Below are positions 28,674 through 40,183 of a stretch of DNA of 64,000 nucleotides, piece after piece (positions within the stretch are counted from its first letter, which is position 1; the number at the start of each line of letters is the position of its first letter). The position numbers and the translations under genes are program-made. The notes under the pieces are model-generated. The model had not been told where the DNA came from, did no database searches, and worked only from the letters and a program-made list of their open reading frames with translations. Source of the DNA: Methylopila sp. 73B (GTDB lineage Bacteria > Pseudomonadota > Alphaproteobacteria > Rhizobiales > Methylopilaceae); NCBI RefSeq assembly GCF_000526315.1, contig NZ_JAFV01000001.1:1736001-1800000 (forward strand). Reading direction: 5' to 3'.

Positions 28674-30761
28674 TCACAGCCCCCGCATCAGGAACCAGGT
28701 GAAGAGGGCCGCGACGCCGATGAGCATCGCGAAGGCGTAGTGGTAGACGTAGCCGGTCTGCAGGCGGACGACGCGGTTGGTGACGTCGATCACGCGGGCC
28801 GAGATCCCGTCCGGGCCGAGCCCGTCGATGATCCGCCCGTCGCCGGTCTTCCAGAGGAAGCGGCCGATCCACTTCGCCGGGCGCACGAAGATCAGGTCGT
28901 AGAGCTCGTCGAAGTACCACTTGTTGAGCAGGAACTGGTAGATCAGCTCGTGCCGGCGCGCGAGCGCCGCCGGAATGCCGGGGCTCTTCACATAGAACAG
29001 CCAGGCCACGGCGAAGCCGACCACCATCATCACGAAGGGCGCGTACACCACCCAGGCCGGGACCTCGTGCATGTGGTGCAGGATCTCGTTGTGCTCGCCG
29101 GTGAACAGCGCGCCGTTCCAGAAGTCGTCGTACTTCTCGCCGATGAAGCGCGACTTGAACACGAGACCGGCGAACAGCGCTCCGATGGCGAGCACCAGCA
29201 GCGGCACCGTCATGACGCGCGGGCTCTCGTGCACGTGGCTCATGGTCTCGAGCGACGCCCGCGGCTCGCCGTGGAAGGTCAGGAAGATCAGGCGCCAGGA
29301 GTAGAACGAGGTCAGCAAGGCCGCGAGCACGGTGAGCGCGAAGGCGTACATGCCGGCGCTGGTGTGCGCGGCGTAGGCCGCCTCGATCACCGCGTCCTTC
29401 GAGAAATAGCCGGCGGTCAGCGGGAAGCCGGTCAGCGCCAAGGTGCCGATCACCATCATCCAGTAGGTCAGCGGGATCAGCCGGCGCAGGCCGCCCATCT
29501 TCCGCATGTCCTGCTCGTGGTGCATCGCGTGGATGACCGAGCCCGAGCCGAGGAACAGCAGCGCCTTGAAGAAAGCGTGGGTGAAGAGGTGGAACACCGC
29601 GACGCTGTAGGCCCCGACCCCGAGCGCCACGAACATGTAGCCGAGCTGCGAGCAGGTCGAATAGGCGATGACGCGCTTGATGTCGTTCTGGACCAGACCG
29701 ACCGTCGCCGCGAAGATCGCGGTCGTCGCGCCGACGATCGTCACCACGGTCAGCGCGTCCGGCGCGTGCTCGAACAGCGGGGACATGCGCGCAACGAGCA
29801 CGATGCCCGCCGTCACCATGGTGGCGGCGTGGATCAGCGCGGAGACCGGCGTCGGGCCCTCCATCGCGTCCGGCAGCCAGGTGTGCAGGCCGAGCTGCGC
29901 CGACTTGCCCATCGCGCCCATGAACAGCAGCAGGCAGATGACGGTGAGCGCGTGCCAGTCGTGGCCGAGGAAGTGGATCGTCTTCTCGGCGGCGCCCGGC
30001 GCGTCGGCGAAGATGGTCGCGAACTGCACGCTGTCGAAGATGACGTAGGTCGCGAAGATGCCGAGCAGGAAGCCGAAGTCGCCGACGCGGTTGACGACGA
30101 AGGCCTTGATGGCGGCGGCGTTGGCGGAGGGCTTCTGGTACCAGAAGCCGATCAGCAGGTAGCTCGCGAGGCCGACGCCCTCCCAGCCGAAGAACAGCTG
30201 CACGAGATTGTCCGCCGTCACCAGCATGAGCATCATGAAGGTGAAGAGCGAGAGGTAGCCGAAGAATCGCGGACGGTGCGGATCCTCGTGCATGTAGCCG
30301 ATCGAATAGAGGTGAACGAGCGCCGACACCGAGGTGACGACGACGAGCATCACCGCCGTCAGGGTGTCGATCCGGAACGCCCAGTCGATCACGAGGCTGC
30401 CAGAAGTGATCCAGCGCAGCACCGTGACGTGCGCGTCGTTGCCCGACAGGCCGACGTCGATGAAGGCGATCCACGACAGCGCCGCCGACACCATCAGCAG
30501 GCCGGTGGTGATCAGCTCCGCGAGCCGCGAGCCCTGCGCCGCCGGCTCGACCGGGCCGTGGTCGTCGTGCCCATGGTCGTCATGGCCATGCGCGTCATGG
30601 CCATGCGCGGCGTGACGCCCGGCGTGGCCATGGTCGTGCGCGTGGTGGAACGCATCAAGCGGGCCGACCGCGCCGGGGTTGCGCCGGCGCGCGCCCGCGA
30701 GCGCGATGACCCCTGCGAGGATCGCGCCAAGAAGGGGGAGAAAGACGATCAGATGGTACAT
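28674..30761 (-). CDS. nuoL: NADH-quinone oxidoreductase subunit L, with His-rich insert
   Basis: Largest antiporter-like subunit, 695 residues including the C-terminal amphipathic lateral helix that braces the membrane arm. Core motifs are [40 protein letters not shown] and [20 protein letters not shown]. Unusual is a loop at residues 39-69, between the first and second membrane helices, with 13 histidines in about 30 residues plus Asp and Gly (for example [17 protein letters not shown]). It is in frame and not at an edge, so it is part of the protein. nuoK lies 28 nt upstream. Confidence 0.97.
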   Translation of the reverse strand: MYHLIVFLPLLGAILAGVIALAGARRRNPGAVGPLDAFHHAHDHGHAGRHAAHGHDAHGHDDHGHDDHGPVEPAAQGSRLAELITTGLLMVSAALSWIAFIDVGLSGNDAHVTVLRWITSGSLVIDWAFRIDTLTAVMLVVVTSVSALVHLYSIGYMHEDPHRPRFFGYLSLFTFMMLMLVTADNLVQLFFGWEGVGLASYLLIGFWYQKPSANAAAIKAFVVNRVGDFGFLLGIFATYVIFDSVQFATIFADAPGAAEKTIHFLGHDWHALTVICLLLFMGAMGKSAQLGLHTWLPDAMEGPTPVSALIHAATMVTAGIVLVARMSPLFEHAPDALTVVTIVGATTAIFAATVGLVQNDIKRVIAYSTCSQLGYMFVALGVGAYSVAVFHLFTHAFFKALLFLGSGSVIHAMHHEQDMRKMGGLRRLIPLTYWMMVIGTLALTGFPLTAGYFSKDAVIEAAYAAHTSAGMYAFALTVLAALLTSFYSWRLIFLTFHGEPRASLETMSHVHESPRVMTVPLLVLAIGALFAGLVFKSRFIGEKYDDFWNGALFTGEHNEILHHMHEVPAWVVYAPFVMMVVGFAVAWLFYVKSPGIPAALARRHELIYQFLLNKWYFDELYDLIFVRPAKWIGRFLWKTGDGRIIDGLGPDGISARVIDVTNRVVRLQTGYVYHYAFAMLIGVAALFTWFLMRGL

Positions 30762-30789
30762 CAGCGGTCCGTCGGGGCTGAGACGCCCC

Positions 30790-31098
30790 TCACCCCTTCA
30801 TCCGGTTGATGTCTTCGACCGCGATGGTGCCGCGGTTGCGGAAGTAGACGACGAGGATCGCGAGGCCGATGGCGGCCTCGGCGGCCGCGACCGTCAGCAC
30901 GAACAGCGCGAACACCTGGCCCTTGAGGTCGCCGATGTGCGTGGAGAACGCCACCAGGTTGATGTTGACGGCGAGCAGGATGAGCTCGATCGACATCAGG
31001 ATGACGATGACGTTCTTGCGGTTGAGGAAGATCCCGAGCACGCCGAGCGTGAACAGGATCGCCGCCACCGTGAGGTAATGTCCGAGCGCGATCGCCAT
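30790..31098 (-). CDS. nuoK: NADH-quinone oxidoreductase subunit K
   Basis: 102 residues with three membrane helices, homologous to mitochondrial ND4L. It begins [20 protein letters not shown] and carries the conserved glutamates within [17 protein letters not shown] and [20 protein letters not shown] that form part of the proton path. It starts 2 nt after the nuoJ stop. Confidence 0.97.
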   Translation of the reverse strand: MAIALGHYLTVAAILFTLGVLGIFLNRKNVIVILMSIELILLAVNINLVAFSTHIGDLKGQVFALFVLTVAAAEAAIGLAILVVYFRNRGTIAVEDINRMKG

Positions 31099-31100
31099 GG

Positions 31101-31730
31101 TCAGACCCCCGTCTCCGAAAGGCCCTGGCCCGGGCGCACCTTGACCACCTCGATCGCGGTCGCGGGGCCGCGCGCGACCTGGGCCGCGATGTCCTGCCGC
31201 TTCACGCCGACCCGGCGCTCGCGCAGCGTCAGCACGATCGCGCCGATCATGGCGGTCAGCAGCACGAGGCCGGCGGCCTGAAACAGCAGCAGGTGGTCGG
31301 TGTAGAGCACGCGGCCGAGCGCCTCGGCGTTGGTGACGTCGGTCGGGATCGGCGCCTTCGCGACCACCGTGTGCGGCGCGCCGCCGACGCCCCAGGTCCC
31401 GACCACCAGCACCAGCTCGACCAGCACGATCAGCCCCACCAGCGCGCCGATCGGCAGGTACTGCAGGAACCCGTCGCGCAGCTCGGCGAAGTCCACGTCC
31501 AGCATCATGGTCACGAACATGAACAGCACCGCGACGGCGCCGACGTAGACCACGACCAAGATCATCGCCAGGAACTCGGCGCCCATCAGCACGAACAGGC
31601 CCGCGGCGTTCACGAAGGCGAGGATGAGGAACAGCACCGAATGCACGGGATTCTTTGACGAAATCACCATGAACGCCGACGCGACGGTGACGCCCGCGAA
31701 CAGGTAAAAGAACAGCGCTGGCAGGGTCAT
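31101..31730 (-). CDS. nuoJ: NADH-quinone oxidoreductase subunit J
   Basis: 209 residues, five predicted helices, homologous to ND6. It contains [20 protein letters not shown] and the helix-3 region [20 protein letters not shown], where the pi-bulge transition occurs in complex I. The C-terminal tail (about residues 165-209) is polar. It is separated from nuoI by a 226-nt gap filled with inverted repeats. Confidence 0.97.
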   Translation of the reverse strand: MTLPALFFYLFAGVTVASAFMVISSKNPVHSVLFLILAFVNAAGLFVLMGAEFLAMILVVVYVGAVAVLFMFVTMMLDVDFAELRDGFLQYLPIGALVGLIVLVELVLVVGTWGVGGAPHTVVAKAPIPTDVTNAEALGRVLYTDHLLLFQAAGLVLLTAMIGAIVLTLRERRVGVKRQDIAAQVARGPATAIEVVKVRPGQGLSETGV

Positions 31731-31777
31731 GCGCGAACGTCCTTGCGCGGCAGGTCAGGGCGGGCGCGGCGGGCGGC

Positions 31778-31913
31778 CTTCACCTCTCCCCGGGGGGGAG
31801 AGGTCGGCGCGCAGCGCCGGGTGAGGGGGAGCCCCACACGCCAGGCGGGCAAAGCCCCCTCACCCGCGAGGCTGACGCCTCGCGACCTCTCCCCGCCGGG
31901 GAGAGGTGAAGGC
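31778..31913. repeat. Inverted pair of family 2 repeats between nuoJ and nuoI
   Basis: Two opposite units: 31778-31833 (CTTCACCTCTCCCC to GGGTGAGGGGGA) and 31853-31913 (AGCCCCCTCACCC to GGGGAGAGGTGAAGG). They share their units with the repeat between nuoN and nuoM. The arrangement could fold into a long hairpin with each arm also palindromic. Confidence 0.75.
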
Positions 31914-31956
31914 TGCGCCTGACGCCCGGCTAATTGAACACTCGTCATTGCGCCCC

Positions 31957-32445
31957 TCACCGGTACGGCGCGTCGAGGGCGATGCGGCGCGCGATCTCGC
32001 GCTCCCAGCGGTCGCCGTTCGCGAGCAGGCGCTCCTTGTCGTAGTAGAGCTCCTCGCGGGTCTCGGTCGCGAACTCGAAGTTCGGGCCCTCGACGATCGC
32101 GTCCACCGGGCAGGCCTCCTGGCAGAAGCCGCAATAGATGCACTTCACCATGTCGATGTCGTAGCGGGTCGTGCGCCGCGTGCCGTCGTTGCGGCGCGGG
32201 CCGGCCTCGATGGTGATGGCCTGCGCCGGGCAGATCGCCTCGCACAGCTTGCATGCGATGCAGCGCTCCTCGCCGTTGGGATAGCGGCGCAGGACGTGCT
32301 CGCCCCGGAAGCGCGGCGAGATCGCGCCCTTCTCGAAGGGGTAGTTGATGGTCGCCTTCGGCCGGAAGAAGTAGCGCATCGACAGAAAGAACGCCGACAC
32401 GAACTCCTTCAGGAACAGCGAGCGGGCCGCTTGATCGAGCCGCAT
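31957..32445 (-). CDS. nuoI: NADH-quinone oxidoreductase subunit I
   Basis: 162 residues; carries clusters N6a and N6b in the peripheral arm. Two ferredoxin motifs are clear: [16 protein letters not shown] and [16 protein letters not shown]. An N-terminal amphipathic helix ([20 protein letters not shown]) contacts the membrane arm. It starts 27 nt after the second of two small membrane-protein genes that separate it from nuoH. Confidence 0.98.
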   Translation of the reverse strand: MRLDQAARSLFLKEFVSAFFLSMRYFFRPKATINYPFEKGAISPRFRGEHVLRRYPNGEERCIACKLCEAICPAQAITIEAGPRRNDGTRRTTRYDIDMVKCIYCGFCQEACPVDAIVEGPNFEFATETREELYYDKERLLANGDRWEREIARRIALDAPYR

Positions 32446-32472
32446 CTCAACCCTCGTTTCGTTTGCGAGCCG

Positions 32473-32709
32473 TCATCGGCCCGCCAGCAATTCCGCCGCC
32501 ACATAGCCCACGACCGCGATCTCCACGATCGTCGTGACGATGACGATCGGACCGGCGAGCCGGCGGACCGTCGTGAACTTCCTGGCGTCCTCGGGGGACG
32601 CCTTCTCGATCTGCCGGTCGACGCCGGCGTTGATCGCCTTCGCGCCGAGCCAACCCAGCAACGCGCCGACGGCCGCGCCCAGAACGGCCCCGGCCAGTCC
32701 CGGCGTCAT
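32473..32709 (-). CDS. Small two-helix membrane protein B in the nuo operon
   Basis: 78 residues, [20 protein letters not shown] at the N terminus. A glycine-zipper-like helix (4-24), a charged loop (AGVDRQIEKASPEDARKF), and a second helix (about 50-72). Its ATG overlaps the stop of the preceding small gene (ATGA), and nuoI begins 27 nt later. Function unknown. Alphaproteobacterial nuo operons, for example that of Paracoccus denitrificans, are known to contain unidentified reading frames; whether this matches one of them is not established here. Confidence 0.75.
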   Translation of the reverse strand: MTPGLAGAVLGAAVGALLGWLGAKAINAGVDRQIEKASPEDARKFTTVRRLAGPIVIVTTIVEIAVVGYVAAELLAGR

Positions 32710-32939
32710 CCGCCGAGATACCCGCCGAGCGCTGCGCCGCCGACGGCGCCCCCGACCGCGAACAGGCCCGGAAACACGATGCCGTAGACCCGCCGGGTCG
32801 GACCCTCGAGCAGGTCCGGCCGCCGGATGCCGCCGCGGCGGCGCTGCTGCTCCAGCACGCGCGGCAGCGCCACGCGCCCGAACAGCATGCCGAGCGCCAG
32901 CCCCAGCATGAGGCCGACGAGGCCCCCGACGAAGGTCAC
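32706..32939 (-). CDS. Small two-helix membrane protein A in the nuo operon
   Basis: 77 residues starting from GTG at 32939, which overlaps the nuoH stop (GTGA). N-terminal Gly-rich helix ([19 protein letters not shown]), a basic loop with [11 protein letters not shown], and a C-terminal Gly-rich helix ([19 protein letters not shown]). The frame stays open far upstream over nuoH, but that part is a shadow. It ends in a 4-nt overlap with gene B, so nuoH, A and B are translationally chained. A and B share the same helix-loop-helix plan and may be an ancient duplication. Confidence 0.7.
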   Translation of the reverse strand: MTFVGGLVGLMLGLALGMLFGRVALPRVLEQQRRRGGIRRPDLLEGPTRRVYGIVFPGLFAVGGAVGGAALGGYLGG

Positions 32940-33943
32940 GGCGCCCACCCCGTGAACTGCAGCACCGCCGCCACGATCACGACCATCGCGAGCGAGATCG
33001 GCAGGAACACCTTCCAGCCGAGCCGCATCAGCTGGTCGTAGCGGTAGCGCGGCACGAAGGCCTTCACCATGGCGAACATGAAGAACACCAGGCACATCTT
33101 CCCGACGAACCAGAACACGCCGGGGATCCAGGTGAAGGGCGCGAAGGGGATCGGCGACAGCCAGCCGCCGAGGAACAGGATCGTCGTCAGCGCGCACATG
33201 GTCATGATGGCCACGTACTCGCCGAGCATGAACAGCAGGTACGGCGTCGAGGCGTACTCGGTCATGAAGCCCGCGACGAGCTCCGACTCCGCCTCCGGGA
33301 GGTCGAACGGCGGGCGGTTCGTCTCGGCGAGCGCCGAGATGAAGAACACCACGAACATCGGGAACAGCGGCAGCCAGTACCAGCCGAACACGCCGGCGGC
33401 GGTGTCCTGGGCGCGCACGATGTCGGAGAGGTTCAGCGACCCGACGCAGAGCAGCACGCAGATGATCACGAAGCCGATCGAGACCTCGTAGGACACCATC
33501 TGCGCGGCCGAACGCAGCGCGCCGAGGAACGGGTACTTCGAGTTCGACGCCCAGCCGCCCATGATGACGCCGTAGACGCCGAGCGACGAGATCGCGAACA
33601 CGTAGAGGATGCCGACGTTGAGGTCGGCGATCGCCCAGCCCTCCGCGAGCGGGATGACCGCCCAGGCGCCGAGCGCGAGGAAGCAGGTCACCAGCGGCGC
33701 GAGCAGGAACACGCCCTTGTTCGCGCTGGACGGGATCACCGGCTCCTTCAGCACGAACTTCAAAAGGTCGGCGAAGGACTGGAACAGGCCGAACGGCCCG
33801 ACCACGTTGGGGCCGCGGCGAAGCTGCACCGCAGCCCAGACCTTGCGGTCCGCCAGCAGGATGTAGGCGATGAACACCAGGAGCGCGACGAGCAGCGCGA
33901 CGCTCTGGAGCAGGATCAGCAGGATCTGGAGAACGGTGTCCAC
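32936..33943 (-). CDS. nuoH: NADH-quinone oxidoreductase subunit H
   Basis: 335 residues, homologous to ND1, eight predicted helices; forms the quinone-binding chamber with NuoB and NuoD. Signatures are [40 protein letters not shown] and [19 protein letters not shown]. It lies 3 nt after nuoG, and its stop overlaps the start of the small membrane protein A. Confidence 0.98.
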   Translation of the reverse strand: MDTVLQILLILLQSVALLVALLVFIAYILLADRKVWAAVQLRRGPNVVGPFGLFQSFADLLKFVLKEPVIPSSANKGVFLLAPLVTCFLALGAWAVIPLAEGWAIADLNVGILYVFAISSLGVYGVIMGGWASNSKYPFLGALRSAAQMVSYEVSIGFVIICVLLCVGSLNLSDIVRAQDTAAGVFGWYWLPLFPMFVVFFISALAETNRPPFDLPEAESELVAGFMTEYASTPYLLFMLGEYVAIMTMCALTTILFLGGWLSPIPFAPFTWIPGVFWFVGKMCLVFFMFAMVKAFVPRYRYDQLMRLGWKVFLPISLAMVVIVAAVLQFTGWAP

Positions 33944-33946
33944 GAC

Positions 33947-36019
33947 TTACTCCGCCGCCTGCGCGAGCGACCCGCGCTTGAGCGCGCTCATCTCGGCCAT
34001 GATGGCCGAGGCGCGCGCGATCGGGTTCGTCAGGTGGAAATCGGCGACGGCGTTGACGAAGGCGTCGCCGGACAGCGATCCGACCGCGTAGCCCGATAGA
34101 TCCGCCGGCTCGCCGGCCGCGATCTCGTCCACGGCCGCGAAATGCGCATGAGCCGCGTAAAGCGCAGCCCGCAGCTGCGGCAGCGAGTCGTAGGGCAGCC
34201 GCGCGCCGACGGCGTCCGACAGCGCCCGCAGGATCGCCCAGTCCTCGCGGCCTTCGCCGGGCGGGAAGGTCGCCCGGTTCGCGACCTGCACGCGGCCCTC
34301 GGTGTTCACATAGGTGCCGGACTTCTCGACATAGGCCGCGCCCGGCAGGATGACGTCGGCGCGGTGCGCGCCCCGGTCGCCATGGGTGCCGAGGTAGACG
34401 ACAAAGGCGCCGGGGGCGATCTCGATCTCGTCCGCGCCCAGCAGGAAGGCCACGTCGAGCGCGCCGGGCGCCGCCATCTCGGCGGCGGTTTTGCCTCCCT
34501 GCCCCGGCGTGAAGCCGAGGTCGAGCGCGCCCACGCGCGACGCCGCGGCGTGCAGCACCGACAGGCCGTTCCAGCCCGCGGCGACGTTCGCGCCGGACGC
34601 GAGCTTGGAGGCCGCAGCGAGCACGGCGAGGCCGTCGGCCCGCGCCAGCGCGCCCGCGCCGACGATGACGAGCGGCCGCGCGGCCTTGGCGAGGACCTCG
34701 GCGAAGCCGCTCTTGCCCTCGACGATCTCGGTCAGCGAGCCCGTGCCGGCGCCGAGGTGCTCGGCGCCGTAGGTCAGGTCCGCGCGCTCGCCCACCAAGC
34801 CCACGCGGACCTCGCCGAGGCGCCAGCGCTTGCGGATGCGGGCGTTCAGAACCGGCGCCTCCAGGCGCGGGTTCGTCCCGATGAGCAGGATCGCGTCGGC
34901 CTGCTCGACGCCGGCGATGGTCGCGTTGAAGAGGTAGCTCGCGCGGCCGAGCGAAGGATCGAGCGCCGAGCCGTCCTGGCGGCAGTCGAGGTTCGTCACG
35001 CCAAGCCGTCCGAACAGATCCTTGAGCGCGAAGATTTCCTCAACCGCGGCGAGGTCGCCGACGATCGCGCCCACGCGCTCCTTGTCGGCGCCCTTGATCT
35101 TCGCCGCGACATGGCCGAGCGCCTCGGGCCAGGAGGCCGGCCGCAGCCGGCCGTTCTCACGCACGTAGGGGCGGTCGAGCCGCTGGGTGCGCAGGCCGTC
35201 CCAGATGAAACGGGTCTTGTCGGAGATCCACTCCTCGTTCACGTCCTCGTTCGTGCGCGGCAGGATGCGCATGACCTCGCGTCCGCGGGCGTCGACGCGG
35301 ATTGCGCTGCCGAGCGCGTCCATCACGTCGATCGACTCGGTCTTCGAGAGCTCCCACGGACGCGCCTGGAAGGCGTAAGGGCGCGAGGTCAGCGCGCCGA
35401 CCGGGCAGAGATCGATGACGTTGCCCTGGAGCTCCGACGACATGGCGGACTCAAGATAGGTCGTGATTTCCATGTCCTCGCCGCGGCCGATGGCGCCGAT
35501 CTCGGCGCAGCCGGCGACCTCCGCCACGAAGCGCACGCAGCGGGTGCAATGGATGCAGCGCGTCATCGTCGTCTTCACGAGCGGGCCGATGTACTTGTCT
35601 TCGACCGCGCGTTTGTTTTCGTGGAAGCGCGAGCCCGAGACGCCGTAGGCCATGGCCTGGTCCTGCAGGTCGCACTCGCCGCCCTGGTCGCAGATCGGGC
35701 AATCCAGCGGGTGGTTGATGAGCAGGAACTCCATCACCCCCTCGCGCGCCTTCTTCACCATCGGCGAGCGGGTGGAGACGACCGGCGGCTCGCCGTTCGG
35801 GCCGGGGCGCAGATCGCGCACGCCCATGGCGCAGGAGGCCACCGGCTTCGGCGGCCCGCCCTTCACCTCGACGAGGCACATGCGGCAGTTGCCGGCGATC
35901 GACAGCCGCTCGTGGAAGCAGAAGCGCGGAATCTCTGCTCCAGCCGCCTCACAGGCCTGCAGGATCGTGTATTCGGCCGGGACGTCGACTTCGGCGCCGT
36001 CGACGATGATCTTGGTCAT
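33947..36019 (-). CDS. nuoG: NADH-quinone oxidoreductase subunit G
   Basis: 690 residues, largest subunit of the peripheral arm. The N-terminal [2Fe-2S] domain ([20 protein letters not shown]), the His-Cys motif ([18 protein letters not shown]) and a [4Fe-4S] motif ([17 protein letters not shown]) are followed by a molybdopterin-oxidoreductase-like domain without cofactor. The length matches the short alphaproteobacterial/mitochondrial type. A coiled-coil gene lies between nuoF and nuoG, ending 12 nt before this start. Confidence 0.97.
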   Translation of the reverse strand: MTKIIVDGAEVDVPAEYTILQACEAAGAEIPRFCFHERLSIAGNCRMCLVEVKGGPPKPVASCAMGVRDLRPGPNGEPPVVSTRSPMVKKAREGVMEFLLINHPLDCPICDQGGECDLQDQAMAYGVSGSRFHENKRAVEDKYIGPLVKTTMTRCIHCTRCVRFVAEVAGCAEIGAIGRGEDMEITTYLESAMSSELQGNVIDLCPVGALTSRPYAFQARPWELSKTESIDVMDALGSAIRVDARGREVMRILPRTNEDVNEEWISDKTRFIWDGLRTQRLDRPYVRENGRLRPASWPEALGHVAAKIKGADKERVGAIVGDLAAVEEIFALKDLFGRLGVTNLDCRQDGSALDPSLGRASYLFNATIAGVEQADAILLIGTNPRLEAPVLNARIRKRWRLGEVRVGLVGERADLTYGAEHLGAGTGSLTEIVEGKSGFAEVLAKAARPLVIVGAGALARADGLAVLAAASKLASGANVAAGWNGLSVLHAAASRVGALDLGFTPGQGGKTAAEMAAPGALDVAFLLGADEIEIAPGAFVVYLGTHGDRGAHRADVILPGAAYVEKSGTYVNTEGRVQVANRATFPPGEGREDWAILRALSDAVGARLPYDSLPQLRAALYAAHAHFAAVDEIAAGEPADLSGYAVGSLSGDAFVNAVADFHLTNPIARASAIMAEMSALKRGSLAQAAE

Positions 36020-36031
36020 GGTCTCAGAGCC

Positions 36032-36241
36032 TCAGTGCGCAACATCAGATAGCTCGAGCCGTCGTTCGATACGATCGACTCGAATTTCCAGGCGATCGAG
36101 CCTGCGATTCACCCCCGCGAGACCTTCCTCAACGGCGGTCATCCGAACTTTCAAATCCACGATGTCGTCGCGGGTGCGCTGCGTGGTCTCGTCAATGCGC
36201 CGAAGCATGGCGAGCACCAGATTGTCGGGTTCGTCAGCCAT
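36032..36241 (-). CDS. Small coiled-coil protein between nuoF and nuoG
   Basis: 69 residues, MADEPDNLVLAMLRRIDETT at the N terminus, then a continuous heptad-like stretch (about 20-65, VNRRLDRLEIRVDRIERRL). No Cys, no membrane helix. It starts 6 nt after the nuoF stop behind GTGAGGGGCG and stops 12 nt before nuoG. A protein of the same design lies between nuoB and nuoC, with a similar first 18 residues and a similar start region. Function unknown; a role in complex I assembly is speculation. Confidence 0.75.
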   Translation of the reverse strand: MADEPDNLVLAMLRRIDETTQRTRDDIVDLKVRMTAVEEGLAGVNRRLDRLEIRVDRIERRLELSDVAH

Positions 36242-36247
36242 CGCCCC

Positions 36248-37549
<1,302 letters not shown>

Positions 37550-37553
37550 GGCG

Positions 37554-38432
37554 TCACGCTCCCTTCTCGGACGGGGCGACGCCAGGCGACGCCGGCGTCT
37601 TCGGCGAGGTTCCGACCGTGGTCGAGCCGGACGAGGTGTCCTCGGTCACGGCGGGCGCCGTCTTGGCCTTGTCGCTGGTCTGGCCCTCGGCGTCCTTGCC
37701 GCTTTTCGCGACCGTCGCTTCGGGACGGCTGTTCTGCTCCGGACGGCCGGCCGTCTCCGTCACGGTCGCGTCGCCCTTGCCGTGCTCCTCGCTGAAGCGG
37801 CTCTTCCACGAGCCGACCACCGAACCGTCGTAGAGGGTCTCGTCGGTCAGCGAAGTGTCGCCTCCAAGCGGCGCGGAGCAGGAGCGGCCGGTCTGCGAGC
37901 CGGTCTTCACCGGCCGGCCCGCGCGCAGGTCCTCAAGCAGGGCCTCGAAGCTCTCCGGCGTGAGGTCCTCGTAGTAGTCGAAATTGATCTGCACCATCGG
38001 GGCGTTGGAGCAGGCGCCGAGGCACTCGACCTCGAGCCAGCTCAGCTTGCCGTCCGCCGTGACGTGGTTCTGCTCGCCGATGTGCGTCCTGCAGACGTCC
38101 TTGAGCGCGTTCGCGCCGCGCAGCGCGCACGGGGTCGTGCCGCAGAGCTGGACGAAGTGCTCGCCGACCGGGCGCAGATTGAACATCGTGTAGAAGGTCG
38201 CGACCTCCATCACGCGGATCGTCGGCATGCCGAGCATCTCGGCGATGCGCCGGATCGCGGGCTCGGGCAGCCACCCGCCGTGCTGCTCCTGCGCGCGCCA
38301 CAGCAGCGGGATCACGGCCGAGGCCTGCCGGCCTTCCGGATATTTGGCGATCTGCCCTTCCGCCCACTGCAGGTTGTCCTGCGTGAAGGCGAAGTCGGCG
38401 GGCTGGACCTCGGCGAGACGGCGGACGGACAT
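37554..38432 (-). CDS. nuoE: NADH-quinone oxidoreductase subunit E with long disordered tail
   Basis: 292 residues. The thioredoxin-like domain (about 1-175) binds the off-path [2Fe-2S] cluster N1a through C97, C102, C137 and C141 (CGTTPC and CLGAC). Residues 176-200 ([20 protein letters not shown]) look like the usual alphaproteobacterial continuation. Residues about 201-292 are rich in Ser, Thr, Lys, Glu and Ala with no predicted fold, longer than the bacterial core of about 165-220. The start [20 protein letters not shown] fits the family. Confidence 0.96.
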   Translation of the reverse strand: MSVRRLAEVQPADFAFTQDNLQWAEGQIAKYPEGRQASAVIPLLWRAQEQHGGWLPEPAIRRIAEMLGMPTIRVMEVATFYTMFNLRPVGEHFVQLCGTTPCALRGANALKDVCRTHIGEQNHVTADGKLSWLEVECLGACSNAPMVQINFDYYEDLTPESFEALLEDLRAGRPVKTGSQTGRSCSAPLGGDTSLTDETLYDGSVVGSWKSRFSEEHGKGDATVTETAGRPEQNSRPEATVAKSGKDAEGQTSDKAKTAPAVTEDTSSGSTTVGTSPKTPASPGVAPSEKGA

Positions 38433-38448
38433 CAGGCCATTCCCTCAA

Positions 38449-38537
38449 CGTCATGCCCGGACGCAGTCCGGGTATCCACGACTTCCCGAAGCCGCGGCGT
38501 GTCCAAGTCGTGGATGCCCGCAAGGGCGGGCATGACG
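38449..38537. repeat. Palindromic repeat between nuoE and nuoD
   Basis: Starts CGTCATGCCCGGACGCAG and ends GGGCGGGCATGACG, with inner arms ATCCACGACTT and AAGTCGTGGAT. A nearly complete long palindrome of 89 nt inside the nuo operon. Related in its ends to family 1 but with a different core. A possible decayed copy follows lolD near 17844-17881. Confidence 0.75.
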
Positions 38538-38556
38538 GCGCGTGCGTGACGGAGCC

Positions 38557-39741
38557 TCACCGGTCCACCTCGCCGAACACGATGTCGAGCGAGCCGAGGA
38601 TCGCGGAGACGTCGGCCAGCATGTTGCCGCGGCACAGGTGGTCCATGGCGGAGAGATGCGCGAAGCCGGGCGCCCGGATCTTGCAGCGGTACGGCTTGTT
38701 CGTGCCGTCGGAGACCAGGTAGACGCCGAACTCGCCCTTGGGCGCCTCGACCGCGGCGTAAACCTCCCCCTCGGGCACGCGGTAGCCCTCGGTGTAGAGC
38801 TTGAAGTGGTGGATGAGCGCCTCCATCGAGCGCTTCATCTCGGCCCGCTTCGGCGGCGCAACCTTGCCGTCGAGCGTCGCGATCGGCCCGCGCTCGGTCT
38901 TCAGGCGCGCGCAGCACTGCTGCATGATGTGAGCGGACTGCCGCATCTCCTCCATGCGGATGAGATAGCGGTCGTAGCAGTCGCCGTTCTTGCCGATCGG
39001 AATGTCGAAGTCGAGGTCGGCGTAGCACTCGTAAGGCTGCGACTTGCGCAGGTCCCACGCCGCGCCGGAGCCGCGCACCATCACGCCGGAGAAGCCCCAC
39101 TCCCAGGCCTCGCTCAGCGGCACCACGCCGATGTCGACGTTGCGCTGCTTGAAGATGCGGTTCTCGGTGAGGAGCTGGTCGATGTCGTCCAGCGCCTTGT
39201 AGAAGCCGACGCACCAGCGGTCGATGTCCTCGACGAGCTGGTCAGGCAGGTCCTGGTGCACGCCGCCCGGCCGGAAATAGGCCGCGTGCATGCGCGAGCC
39301 CGACGCCCGCTCGTAGAACACCATCAGCTTCTCGCGCTCCTCGAAGCCCCACAGCGGGGGCGTCAGCGCGCCGACGTCCATCGCCTGCGTGGTGACGTTG
39401 AGGAGGTGGGAAAGGATCCGGCCGATCTCGCTGTAGAGCACGCGGATGAGCTGCGCGCGCATCGGGATCTCGACGCCGAGCAGGCGCTCGGTCGCGAGGC
39501 AGAACGCGTGCTCCTGGTTCATCGGGGCGACGTAGTCGAGCCGGTCGAAATAGGGCATCGCCTGCAGGTAGGTCTTGGCCTCGATCAGCTTCTCGGTGCC
39601 GCGGTGCAGCAGGCCGATGTGCGGATCGACGCGCTCGACCACCTCGCCGTCGAGCTCCAGCACCAGGCGCAGCACGCCGTGCGCCGCGGGATGCTGCGGG
39701 CCGAAGTTGATCGTGAAGTTGCGGATGTCCTGCTCAGCCAC
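38557..39741 (-). CDS. nuoD: NADH-quinone oxidoreductase subunit D
   Basis: 394 residues; the 49-kDa homologue that forms the quinone site with NuoB. The start is GTG at 39741 (reading [20 protein letters not shown]); AGGAG lies 11 nt upstream, and other starts would lie inside the preceding gene. The motifs [20 protein letters not shown] and [20 protein letters not shown], and the C-terminal [14 protein letters not shown], are typical. The gene ahead of it is a GFA-family gene, not nuoC as is usual. Confidence 0.97.
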   Translation of the reverse strand: MAEQDIRNFTINFGPQHPAAHGVLRLVLELDGEVVERVDPHIGLLHRGTEKLIEAKTYLQAMPYFDRLDYVAPMNQEHAFCLATERLLGVEIPMRAQLIRVLYSEIGRILSHLLNVTTQAMDVGALTPPLWGFEEREKLMVFYERASGSRMHAAYFRPGGVHQDLPDQLVEDIDRWCVGFYKALDDIDQLLTENRIFKQRNVDIGVVPLSEAWEWGFSGVMVRGSGAAWDLRKSQPYECYADLDFDIPIGKNGDCYDRYLIRMEEMRQSAHIMQQCCARLKTERGPIATLDGKVAPPKRAEMKRSMEALIHHFKLYTEGYRVPEGEVYAAVEAPKGEFGVYLVSDGTNKPYRCKIRAPGFAHLSAMDHLCRGNMLADVSAILGSLDIVFGEVDR

Positions 39742-39746
39742 CGGCG

Positions 39747-40172
39747 TTAAGACTCCTGGGCCTTGGCCATGAACTCTTCGCCGGTGACCTTGCGGGTCGC
39801 GTTGGCGAAGGCGTAGTTGCCGGGCTTCTCGTCGACGAAGATCTCGCTCGCGAACGGGAACCGCCCCGAGTCGTCGACCGCCTGGGCCGAGACGTCGGCG
39901 GTCGAGCCGTCGGCCGTGCGCCAGAACAGCGACGAGCCGCAGCGTGCGCAAAAGCCCCGCTCGCCCCACTCCGACGAGCGGTAGACCGAGAGCGCGTCGC
40001 CGCCGCGAACGTCGAGCGAGCCCGCGTCGACGGCCAGATAGGTCAGCATGCCGCCCGTCCACCGGCGGCACATGGAGCAATGACAAACGTGCATCGCGCC
40101 GTCGGTCAGCGTGGCCTCGAAGGTCACGGCCTCGCACAGGCACTTGCCGGAGATGCGTTCGCCCGCCGCCAT
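39747..40172 (-). CDS. GFA family protein inserted between nuoC and nuoD
   Basis: 141 residues with the GFA/CENP-V zinc-fold motifs: CLC (C11, C13), CHCSMC (C30, C32, C35) and CARC (C75, C78), followed by GSSLFWR. The family includes proteins annotated as S-(hydroxymethyl)glutathione synthase, but most members have no proven activity. It begins 11 nt after nuoC behind GAGGGGCGGGG and ends 5 nt before the nuoD start, so it is embedded in the operon. A link to complex I is not known to me. Confidence 0.85.
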   Translation of the reverse strand: MAAGERISGKCLCEAVTFEATLTDGAMHVCHCSMCRRWTGGMLTYLAVDAGSLDVRGGDALSVYRSSEWGERGFCARCGSSLFWRTADGSTADVSAQAVDDSGRFPFASEIFVDEKPGNYAFANATRKVTGEEFMAKAQES

Positions 40173-40183
40173 CGCCCCGCCCC

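Noticed and set aside
25208-28702. An 1164-codon plus-strand frame opposite nuoN and nuoM
   Set aside because: Antisense shadow rich in Glu, Arg, His and Asp, running across two certain nuo genes and two repeats.
26977-31913. Repeated CCTCTCCCC...GGGGAGAGG units considered as a CRISPR array
   Set aside because: Units are palindromic, few and irregularly spaced, with no uniform spacers and no cas genes.
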